From NCBI GenBank assembly GCA_964590945.1, contig CAZPXF010000108.1, positions 1-5,998 of the forward strand: a stretch of 5,998 nucleotides of DNA. The letters run 5' to 3'. A model generated the notes under the pieces. It was given only the letters and a program-made list of their open reading frames with translations. It was not told the DNA's origin and made no database searches. Of this stretch, positions 1 to 5,040 are shown one piece after another. The stretch comes from CAZPXF01 sp964590945. GTDB lineage: Bacteria > Bacillota > Clostridia > Lachnospirales > Lachnospiraceae. The stretch's first letter is position 1. Each line of letters opens with the position of its first letter. Made by a program: the position numbers and the translations under genes.

Positions 1-146
1 AGGCCGCCGCCTCTTGCAAATCCAAATTTTCTCCCGGAGAAATAAACAATATCAAACAGATCACAGATCATGCGTGTGATCTCGCGGATGGATTTATCCT
101 TCATGGATTCCTCGCGGGTTTTGATGAAATAGAGGTTATCCTGTAA
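1..146. other. Edge segment with unidentified partial coding potential
   Basis: I cannot decide which strand is coding here. On the plus strand, the third frame is open from the window edge to a TAA at 144-146 and gives a protein-like C-terminus (containing SPGEINNIKQ and ending FDEIEVIL). On the minus strand, a frame is open from about 160 to the edge, with an ATG at 104-102 preceded by GAGGA four bases upstream. It reads MKDKSIREITRMICDLFD and onward, ending FGFARGGG at the edge. Both have plausible codon use and amphipathic-helix character, and I recognise neither. Whichever is real, it abuts the truncated LysR remnant at about 128-150 with no spacer, so a rearrangement joint may lie there. 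The neighbouring sequence to the left would settle the strand. Confidence 0.3.
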
Positions 147-550
147 AAGATGGGGAAATTCTTACGATCTACCAGAATGCGGAGAGCCTGAAAGCGTTGT
201 TCCTTGAGTTCTTTGCAAATGCGGGAGCCGCCCCGTCAAGGGTCGTGGAGGTGTATGATCCGGTTATCCAGGTTCAGAGGAATATGGGGTGCATTTTCAT
301 GCCGGAAAGTACATACCGGAGTTTTAAGCCGAGACATATGGTAGGGAGCTGCGAGGGAATCCTGATCGAGGACTCCTTTTGCCGGAGAAGGGTATTTCTT
401 ACCTATGATGAGAAGAGGAAGCTGAGTCCGGTGTGCAAGCCGTTTTTTGAGTATCTCAGGGAATATCATCGTCTCTCCGGAATCGAACGGTGTCTTCCGG
501 AGCTCGAGCGCTTCAAAATAACGGGGGAGTATCGGCTTTCTTCGTACTAA
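128..550 (+). pseudogene. C-terminal remnant of a LysR-type transcriptional regulator
   Basis: The frame is open from 128 (after an in-frame TGA at 125-127) to a TAA at 548-550. The readable homology begins near 149 with KDGEILTIYQNAESLKALF. It matches the second half of the LysR substrate-binding domain: the FFANAG helix, the QVQRNMGCIFMPESTY segment that corresponds to the family's conserved glycine-rich turn and proline, the RRVFLTYDEKRKLSP strand, and a terminal helix (FFEYLREY). A full LysR regulator is about 300 residues. Here the N-terminal winged helix-turn-helix and first effector subdomain are absent from all plus-strand frames upstream, so it cannot bind DNA as encoded. A TTG at 197 has only a weak GGAGAG upstream, and no convincing start exists. 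The gene keeps its own terminator at 561-592, which supports decay of a once normal gene. The alternative is a short expressed hypothetical protein. Confidence 0.7.
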
Positions 551-560
551 ATGCAAATCG

Positions 561-592
561 CGGACCGGTGCGTGAATCACCAGTCCGTTTTT
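561..592 (+). terminator. Rho-independent terminator after the LysR remnant
   Basis: A 10-bp stem CGGACCGGTG (561-570) pairs with CACCAGTCCG (578-587) with one G-T wobble and a 7-nt loop. It is followed by TTTTT at 588-592, so it is oriented for plus-strand transcription. The 3' arm overlaps the stop codon and last codons of the convergent CapA-like gene (577-579). On the minus strand the same hairpin is followed only by CGATTTGCATTT, a poor U-tract, so it may terminate that gene weakly as well. Confidence 0.75.
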
Positions 593-1719
593 CCTGTAAT
601 CTTTTTGTACAGTTTTTTCAGACTTTTTACATTAAAAGTCTCTGATGGAGATAATCTGTGGATATCATTTGCCTTCGCAAGCTTATCGGTGTAATCCTTT
701 AATTTATAAACGGTGTAGGATTTGCAGTTTTTCCCGATATGCGTAACCAGCGGATCCATGGAATATTTTTTGATCCGTGTTCCTTTTGCATCTTTTACAA
801 TGGTGACCCTGGCCATGCCGCCAAGCAGCCGTGGAACCCGGTTTTGTGAGGATACAAAGTTGCCGAGCGAGTAGTAAACGAGCATTTTATTGCCGTTCCT
901 GCCCTTCAGCATCTTATATGGCTCCAGCACATGGGGATGCGCGCCGATGAGCAGGTCGACGCCATTGTCTGCGAAAAATTCCGCCCATTTCTTCTGGGAT
1001 GAATCAGGAGTATAGCGGTACTCTGTTCCCCAATGTGCAAAAACAATGACAAAATCACTTTTCTTTTTGGCTTTTTTAATGTCATTCTTAATCTTCTTTT
1101 TGTTCTGAGAGGTGAGAAGATCGATCATATAGCTTTTGCCGGATGGAAGACGGTATCCGTTCAGTCCATAGGTGTAATTCAGCATAGCGATTTTGATCCC
1201 GTTTTTATTTACAACAGTGATCTTACTGGCCGCCGTTTTATTTTTGTGAATACCAAGCACCTTAATTTCGGGATATTTTTTATTCCAGTATTTCAGCGTT
1301 CCGGTAATTGCGCCGGTTCCGCGGTCAAGTGTATGGTTGGTTGCATGGGTGACAACGCTGAATCCCGCCTTTGCTATAGCGTCCGCAACAGCCTTAGGAC
1401 TTCCGAAGGATGGATAACCGGAATAATTGCGGTCAACGAGGATCGTCTCCTGATTGATCACGGCGAGATCGGCGGCTTTCACATCCTTTTTTATATGTTT
1501 AAAAAGCGAATCAAAATTATAGCCGCTTTTTGTCTTGCATGCCCGGTAGACGGACGTATGGATGAGGTCATCGCCTACGGCCACAAGATCGACCGTTCGG
1601 GAAGAAGCGGTCTCTTCTGCTGCATCTGCCGGGAGGATTGGCAGGAACAGTATGAGAAACAGAAGCAGGATAAAAGTAATTGCCCGTTTCTGATATTGAC
1701 GTGGACTGTTTTTTTTCAT
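577..1719 (-). CDS. Secreted CapA-family protein (PGA_cap metallophosphatase-like)
   Basis: The 380-residue protein belongs to the CapA/PGA_cap family, a calcineurin-like fold associated with poly-gamma-glutamate capsule export or anchoring and, in other members, with unknown cell-envelope roles. Residues 1-33 form a Sec signal peptide: basic start, hydrophobic run at about 13-30, and an ADA site before residue 34. No lipobox or second membrane span is evident, so release or wall association is likely. Family motifs in order are VGDD (48-51), NQE (89-91), HATNHTLDRG (125-134, a variant of the usual ANNH), HWGTEY (229-234), GAHPHV (259-264) and YSLGNF (283-288). The C-terminus after about 330 is lysine-rich. 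The ATG at 1719 has a strong AGGAGGGAG (1733-1725) five bases away. No capB, capC or other PGA genes are adjacent, so a capsule role is not supported by context; it stands alone and converges on the LysR remnant. Confidence 0.88.
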   Translation of the reverse strand: MKKNSPRQYQKRAITFILLLFLILFLPILPADAAEETASSRTVDLVAVGDDLIHTSVYRACKTKSGYNFDSLFKHIKKDVKAADLAVINQETILVDRNYSGYPSFGSPKAVADAIAKAGFSVVTHATNHTLDRGTGAITGTLKYWNKKYPEIKVLGIHKNKTAASKITVVNKNGIKIAMLNYTYGLNGYRLPSGKSYMIDLLTSQNKKKIKNDIKKAKKKSDFVIVFAHWGTEYRYTPDSSQKKWAEFFADNGVDLLIGAHPHVLEPYKMLKGRNGNKMLVYYSLGNFVSSQNRVPRLLGGMARVTIVKDAKGTRIKKYSMDPLVTHIGKNCKSYTVYKLKDYTDKLAKANDIHRLSPSETFNVKSLKKLYKKITGKTDW

Positions 1720-1809
1720 GATGTCTCCCTCCTGTCATGGAATATCCGAATGAAAATAAGGATATTTACTGATTGGAAAATTATTTATTATGTATTATCT
1801 CATATTTTT

Positions 1810-1838
1810 ATTATCCGCGGTAGAGCGATTTGATGCAA
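1810..1838 (-). promoter_or_regulatory. Candidate sigma-A promoter for the CapA-like gene
   Basis: Read on the minus strand, TTGCAT (1838-1833) is separated by 17 nt from GATAAT (1815-1810). The -10 matches consensus at five of six positions and the -35 only at three. This would give a 5' leader of roughly 80-90 nt that includes an inverted repeat, AATATCC/GGATATT, at 1741-1747 and 1760-1766. A second GATAAT at 1799-1794 has no clear -35. Moderate to low certainty. Confidence 0.35.
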
Positions 1839-1859
1839 CAGGAAAATATAGTATACAGT

Positions 1860-1888
1860 TTGAAGATGATTTGATATAATCTTATAAT
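1860..1888 (+). promoter_or_regulatory. Sigma-A-type promoter for the nitroreductase operon
   Basis: TTGAAG (1860-1865), a 17-nt spacer and a perfect TATAAT (1883-1888) form a good housekeeping promoter. A second TATAAT at 1875-1880 lies within the spacer but has no -35 at a proper distance. Transcription would start near 1895, leaving a short leader of about 20 nt before the ATG at 1918. Confidence 0.65.
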
Positions 1889-1904
1889 AAAATAACAGGA
1901 GATT

Positions 1905-1910
1905 GGAGGA
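1905..1910 (+). promoter_or_regulatory. Ribosome binding site that sets the nitroreductase start
   Basis: GGAGGA lies 7 nt before the ATG at 1918. An earlier in-frame TTG at 1903 overlaps this site and cannot use it, so the ATG at 1918 is preferred and the protein starts MEITEAIEKRHSVRQY. Confidence 0.8.
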
Positions 1911-1917
1911 AAAGATA

Positions 1918-2577
1918 ATGGAGATCACAGAAGCGATTGAGAAGAGACATTCTGTCAGACAGTATAAGGATAGTAAGATTGAAGAGGAGATTTGCGGAGA
2001 GCTGGATTCTTTTGTGGCGAAGTGCAACGAGGAGAGTGGATTGAACATTAAGGTCCGCTACGATGATCCGAGCGGATTCGATGCAAAGCTTGCTCATTAC
2101 GGCAAATTTTCCAATGTAAATAATTTCATTGTCCTTGCGGGCAAAGATTGTGAGGATTTCGATGAAAAATGCGGGTACTACGGGGAAAAGATCGTACTGA
2201 AGGCGCAGCAGCTTGGACTAAATACATGCTGGACGGCGCTGACCTACAATAAAAAAATGGTAAAACGTCTTGTAGAGGAGGGAGAAAAGCTCTGCATGAT
2301 CATTGCACTTGGATATGGTGAAAATCAGGGAGTGCTTCGCAAGAGTAAGACGCTGGAATCTGTCGTCGCTACCAGGGGAAATATGCCGGAGTGGTTCCGC
2401 AAGGGTGCGGAGGCGGCGCTTCTTGCACCGACAGCGACGAATCAGCAGAAGTTCCGGATAGGAATGGTTGACGGGAAACCGTCGATCAGGATAGCGGGGC
2501 ATGGCTTTTATACAAAGGTCGACCTTGGAATTGTAAAATACCACTTTGAAGCGGCATCAGGCCATAAGGTCAGTTAG
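1918..2577 (+). CDS. Nitroreductase-family flavoprotein
   Basis: A 219-residue protein of the nitroreductase superfamily, closest in look to the clostridial 'putative TM nitroreductase' type. These are cytoplasmic FMN enzymes that use NAD(P)H to reduce quinones, nitro compounds or flavins. The N-terminal RHSVRQY (10-16) is the typical phosphate-binding motif for FMN. The central helix CGYYGEKIVLKAQQLGLNTCW (first C at 85) is followed by a strand with LGYGE (131-135). PTATNQQ (171-177) and DLGIVKYHFE (202-211) are C-terminal family signatures. The physiological substrate cannot be inferred. The gene is first in a two-gene unit: its TAG stop is followed 9 nt later by the hydrolase start, and the stop overlaps the next ribosome binding site. 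It has its own promoter at 1860-1888. It is intact, with no missing segment apparent. Confidence 0.88.
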   Translation: MEITEAIEKRHSVRQYKDSKIEEEICGELDSFVAKCNEESGLNIKVRYDDPSGFDAKLAHYGKFSNVNNFIVLAGKDCEDFDEKCGYYGEKIVLKAQQLGLNTCWTALTYNKKMVKRLVEEGEKLCMIIALGYGENQGVLRKSKTLESVVATRGNMPEWFRKGAEAALLAPTATNQQKFRIGMVDGKPSIRIAGHGFYTKVDLGIVKYHFEAASGHKVS

Positions 2578-2586
2578 AGGAAAGTC

Positions 2587-3141
2587 ATGAAGATAGCAGT
2601 ATTATTTCCGGGGATCGGGTATACGTGTGACAAACCGCTTTTATACTATTCGGGGAAGCTGGCGGCAGGATACGGGTACAAGGTAAAACCGGTGCCCTAC
2701 GGCAATTTTCCGCCCGGCGTAAAGGGAAACCGCAGGAAAATGGAGCAGGCTTTTGACAGCGCTTTGGAGCAGGCGGAGGATATTTTAAAGGGCGTCGAAT
2801 GGGAAAGCTATGAAGATATTCTTTTCATTTCCAAGAGTGTGGGAACGATCGTAGCTGCCGCGTACGCCAGAAAGCATAAGATCCGGGTCAGAAGCATTTC
2901 CTATACTCCGCTTATGGATACCTTTCGTTTCGCAGAGGGCGACGGGATCATGTTCCATGGGACAAAGGATCCGTGGGCGGATGACAGCGAGGCTGTCCGG
3001 GAGGGATGCCGGAAGATTGGACAAAGGCTGTATTACACGGAAGGAGCAAATCATTCTCTGGAAACTGGAAATGTCCGGACAGATATTGAAAATATGAAGC
3101 GGATCATGGAGCAGACGGCGGATTATATGGAGGAAGCATGA
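2587..3141 (+). CDS. Small alpha/beta-hydrolase-fold protein
   Basis: A 184-residue cytoplasmic protein with no signal peptide. The order of motifs suggests a minimal alpha/beta hydrolase. It begins with strand IAVLFPGIGYTCDKPLLYY (3-21), where the PGIG loop could form the oxyanion region. A nucleophile-elbow-like ISKSVGT follows (81-87, candidate Ser84), then FHGTKDPWAD (123-132, candidate acid Asp128 or Asp132) and GANHSLE (153-159, candidate His156). The elbow is S-K-S-V-G rather than the usual G-x-S-x-G; this variant is seen in small uncharacterised Firmicutes hydrolases. The substrate is unknown. The gene is nine bases after the nitroreductase, with GAGGAAA as ribosome binding site, so the two are almost certainly cotranscribed. 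Its 3' end overlaps a possible 17-codon ORF by ATGA. Confidence 0.75.
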   Translation: MKIAVLFPGIGYTCDKPLLYYSGKLAAGYGYKVKPVPYGNFPPGVKGNRRKMEQAFDSALEQAEDILKGVEWESYEDILFISKSVGTIVAAAYARKHKIRVRSISYTPLMDTFRFAEGDGIMFHGTKDPWADDSEAVREGCRKIGQRLYYTEGANHSLETGNVRTDIENMKRIMEQTADYMEEA

Positions 3142-3191
3142 TCCGGACCGCCGCGGCGAATCCGCAGCAGATGCCGGATGAGATGGGATAA
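3138..3191 (+). CDS. Possible translationally coupled 17-residue peptide
   Basis: An ATG at 3138 overlaps the TGA of the hydrolase gene (ATGA), with GGAGG at 3129-3133 four bases upstream. This is a classical coupling arrangement. It encodes MIRTAAANPQQMPDEMG and stops at TAA 3189-3191. The same frame is open again from 3192 to a TAA at 3351-3353, but that part crosses a terminator. It could be a real micro-ORF, a decayed third gene or chance. I recognise no family. Confidence 0.25.
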   Translation: MIRTAAANPQQMPDEMG

Positions 3192-3216
3192 CTGGAAAAC
3201 TTTATAACAGAAAGCG

Positions 3217-3250
3217 CTGCCGCGCCGGATGAGTGTGTTCCGGCGTGCAG
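3217..3250 (+). other. GC-rich hairpin upstream of the terminator
   Basis: CGCCGG (3223-3228) pairs with CCGGCG (3240-3245) over an 11-nt loop. The stem extends through a small internal loop by CTGC (3217-3220) with GCAG (3247-3250). TGCCGCG at 3218-3224 is also complementary to CGCGGCA at 3267-3273 in the loop of the following terminator. No U-tract follows this hairpin directly. It may protect the 3' end of the upstream mRNA or be part of a composite terminator. Confidence 0.5.
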
Positions 3251-3255
3251 AAAGG

Positions 3256-3286
3256 AAAAAAGAGTTCGCGGCAGAACTCTTTTTTT
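3256..3286 (+). terminator. Rho-independent terminator of the nitroreductase-hydrolase operon
   Basis: AGAGTTC (3261-3267) pairs with GAACTCT (3274-3280) over the 6-nt loop GCGGCA. The A-run at 3256-3260 can extend pairing into the T-run at 3280-3286. It resembles the terminator at the end of the window in its AGAGTTC-type stem. It separates the upstream operon from the importer promoter. Confidence 0.88.
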
Positions 3287-3373
3287 GATGGAAATATATG
3301 AAAAAGCTATTTTGGATAACGATTTTATTTATATTGATAAAGAAATCCTATAATTGCAATAAGAAAACCGATA

Positions 3374-3402
3374 TTGACAGCGAAAATAAAAAAAGATATA
3401 TT
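3374..3402 (+). promoter_or_regulatory. metNp: Strong sigma-A promoter of the metNIQ-type operon
   Basis: A perfect -35 TTGACA (3374-3379), exactly 17 nt of A-rich spacer, and -10 TATATT (3397-3402, five of six to consensus). The predicted start is near 3409, giving a leader of about 80 nt to the ATPase start. It sits downstream of the terminator at 3256-3286, so the importer has its own transcription unit. Confidence 0.8.
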
Positions 3403-3426
3403 TCTAGTAATCCTATAGGAAATATA
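3397..3426 (+). promoter_or_regulatory. Inverted repeat over the -10 box, probable operator
   Basis: TATATTTC (3397-3404) and GAAATATA (3419-3426) are perfect inverted copies separated by 14 nt. The left arm contains the whole -10 box and the right arm lies at about +11 to +18. A nested perfect palindrome TCCTATAGGA occupies 3411-3420. AATCCTATA at 3409-3417 recurs directly at 3344-3352, upstream of the -35. This layout fits a repressor site that would block polymerase. I cannot name the regulator. Confidence 0.5.
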
Positions 3427-3489
3427 CAAATGGTGAAGCATGAGAACAAGAGAGCAGTTTTGGTTCTCCGGATAGTTGGATGAAAGGCG

Positions 3490-4284
3490 GTGGCGAAATT
3501 GGCAGAGTATATAGAGATCCAGGATCTGAAAAAGACCTTCTATGTACATGGAAAGCCTCTTGAAGTTCTGAAAGGGATCGATCTTTCTATTCGGAAAGGA
3601 GAAATATTTGGCGTTATTGGATTCAGCGGAGCGGGAAAGTCTACGCTTGCAAGGTGTATCAACCGACTGGAGACGCCGGATGACGGGAAGATCACGATCA
3701 ACGGCGTAAATGTTTTGAGCCTTACGAAAAAAGAACTCCTGGAAGAACGGAAAAACATCGGAATGATATTTCAGACATTCAATCTGTTTGAGGCTAAAAC
3801 TGTCTACAGGAATATTGCGTACCCGTTGAAAATAAGCGGCGTTCCCAAAAAGGAGATCGACAGACGTGTCAGGGATATGGCAGAGCTGGTGGGACTTACG
3901 GATAAGCTGGACGCCTATCCGGGTGGGCTTTCCGGCGGACAGAAGCAGCGTGTCGGCATCGCGCGCGCCCTGATCAATGATCCGGAAATATTGCTGAGCG
4001 ACGAGGCAACCTCGGCGCTGGATCCGCAGACTACGATCCAGATATTGGATCTTCTGAAAGAGATTAACGAAAAGACCGGCGTCACAATTCTTATGATCAC
4101 GCACGAGCTGGATGCGATCAAATACAGTTGTGAGAGGATGGCGGTCCTGGAAGAAGGAAAGATCATTGAAAAAGGTTGTGTCAGAGATATATTTGACAAT
4201 CCGCACAGCCATACAGGCGAGTTATTTGCAAAGGTCTTTTTGCAATTGCAGTCTATCGATCTTCAGGATGGCAGCGGTATTTGA
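3490..4284 (+). CDS. metN: Methionine-type ABC importer ATP-binding protein, short form
   Basis: A complete 264-residue ABC ATPase that powers the importer encoded by this operon, at the inner face of the membrane. Motifs are Walker A GFSGAGKS (44-51), Q-loop glutamine 95 in IFQTFNLF, signature LSGGQ (147-151), Walker B ILLSDE (167-172), D-loop SALD (175-178) and H-loop His205. Assignment to the methionine (MetN) family follows the sequence style and, mainly, the MetI-like and NlpA/MetQ-like partners downstream. Canonical MetN is about 340 residues with a C-terminal NIL domain that binds methionine and inhibits transport. This protein ends after the nucleotide-binding domain and no NIL sequence is left before the permease, so it is short by design rather than frameshifted. 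Start: GTG 3490 is shown, but its AAAGG lies only two bases away. A TTG at 3499 has better spacing from AGGCGG (3485-3490) and would give MAEYIEIQDLKKTF; it is equally likely. Confidence 0.85.
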   Translation: MAKLAEYIEIQDLKKTFYVHGKPLEVLKGIDLSIRKGEIFGVIGFSGAGKSTLARCINRLETPDDGKITINGVNVLSLTKKELLEERKNIGMIFQTFNLFEAKTVYRNIAYPLKISGVPKKEIDRRVRDMAELVGLTDKLDAYPGGLSGGQKQRVGIARALINDPEILLSDEATSALDPQTTIQILDLLKEINEKTGVTILMITHELDAIKYSCERMAVLEEGKIIEKGCVRDIFDNPHSHTGELFAKVFLQLQSIDLQDGSGI

Positions 4285-4308
4285 TTTGCAGGAAATGGAG
4301 GATGGAAA

Positions 4309-5019
4309 ATGAGCTTACTGGATCATTCTATTTGGGAGGTTTTGGCCGGTTCTTTGAAAGTGGACGTGTGGAAGGAAATCCTTCCGGCAACAGGAGCCAC
4401 TGTTTATATGACGGTGCTGGCATCGGTTATCATGCTTGTCTGCGGGGTTTTACTTGGAATCCTGCTTACGGTGCTGAATCCGGACGGCCTGATTCCGATA
4501 AAAATACCGTATGTCACTGTCGGATGGATCGTAAATGCGCTGCGTTCACTTCCGCAGATGATCATGATCATTCTGATGCTGCCGCTTGCAAGAGTGATCT
4601 TTGGTCATTCGTATGGGATGAATTCCTGTATCATAGCGATATCTGCAAGCTGTATACCTTTGTTTGGAAGGCTGGTGGAAAGCAGTCTGCTGGAGATAAC
4701 GAAAGGAAAGATCGATGCGGCAAAGTCGATCGGAAGCACAAATCTTCAGATCATATTTGAGATTCTGATACCGGAGACGTTGCCGTCTTTGATCCGGAAT
4801 TTCACAGCGGCTATCATCAGCGTCCTGTCCATGACGGCGCTGGCCGGGAACTTTGGAGCAGGAGGGATCGGAGATATAGCAGTCAGGTTCGGATATCAGC
4901 GTTTCCAGCATGACAAGCTGTTTGCCTGTATTTATATACTGATCGTTATAGTAATGCTTGTTCAGGGGATTGGCAATCTGATTTCCAGGATAATTTTACG
5001 AAAAAGGAATTTAATATAG
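4309..5019 (+). CDS. metI: Methionine-type ABC importer permease
   Basis: A 236-residue integral membrane protein, slightly longer than typical MetI (about 220). Hydrophobic spans are seen near 32-56, 72-98, 105-120, 164-180 and 205-228, consistent with the five-helix MetI fold. The cytoplasmic EAA-like coupling loop, EITKGKIDAAKSIGST and on to LIPETLPSLI (about 129-162), contacts the ATPase. GAGGIGDIAVRFGYQRF (183-199) is a typical MetI signature near the C-terminal helices. The ATG at 4309 has GGAGGA (4297-4302) six bases upstream. It starts 24 nt after the ATPase stop and ends 21 nt before the lipoprotein, so it is the middle gene of the operon. Substrate identity (D/L-methionine or a related compound) is inferred from family only. 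Confidence 0.9.
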   Translation: MSLLDHSIWEVLAGSLKVDVWKEILPATGATVYMTVLASVIMLVCGVLLGILLTVLNPDGLIPIKIPYVTVGWIVNALRSLPQMIMIILMLPLARVIFGHSYGMNSCIIAISASCIPLFGRLVESSLLEITKGKIDAAKSIGSTNLQIIFEILIPETLPSLIRNFTAAIISVLSMTALAGNFGAGGIGDIAVRFGYQRFQHDKLFACIYILIVIVMLVQGIGNLISRIILRKRNLI

Positions 5020-5020
5020 C

Positions 5021-5040
5021 AGGAGGGAATGTAATAGATT
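5021..5040 (+). promoter_or_regulatory. Ribosome binding site with long spacing before metQ
   Basis: AGGAGGG (5021-5027) lies 13 nt from the ATG at 5041, longer than the usual 5-9. An in-frame ATG at 5029 is followed at once by TAA and TAG, so it cannot be the start and is only 1 nt from the site. The ATG at 5041 remains the only sensible start because it opens the signal peptide. Confidence 0.6.

Larger units (their letters stand above)
3142..3489. other. 348-nt intergenic region between hydrolase and importer operons
   Basis: The region has two halves of different character. Positions 3142-3250 are GC-rich with several self-complementary pieces: the palindrome CGCCGCGGCG at 3149-3158, the hairpin at 3217-3250, and a repeated GCCGGATGAG at 3173-3182 and 3224-3233. 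Positions 3288-3489 are AT-rich and hold the importer promoter, an operator-like inverted repeat, and a small leader hairpin (GAGAAC 3442-3447 with GTTCTC 3463-3468). A 61-codon frame at 3298-3483 has no ribosome binding site and starts before the promoter. I see no SAM-I riboswitch core, no T-box sequence and no tRNA. Confidence 0.6.

Noticed and set aside
1741..1766. Inverted repeat AATATCC/GGATATT in the CapA-like gene's leader
   Set aside because: Only 7 bp with a 12-nt loop in AT-rich sequence and no U-tract; too weak to call a regulatory element.
1033..1833. Long plus-strand frame (266 codons) opposite the CapA-like gene
   Set aside because: It is antisense to a gene with clear family motifs, has no ribosome binding site and no recognisable domain.
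3142..3255. Possible riboswitch in the GC-rich segment before the terminator
   Set aside because: I find no SAM-I core or T-box sequence, and a separate promoter downstream of the terminator makes it more likely the 3' end of the preceding operon.
3298..3483. 61-codon plus-strand frame just before metN with a hydrophobic N-terminus
   Set aside because: No ribosome binding site, begins upstream of the strong promoter at 3374-3402 so that transcript would lack its start, and lies in AT-rich DNA where such frames arise by chance.
3325..4212. Long minus-strand frame (295 codons) opposite metN
   Set aside because: It covers the ATPase with all its motifs on the other strand; its sequence has no family character.
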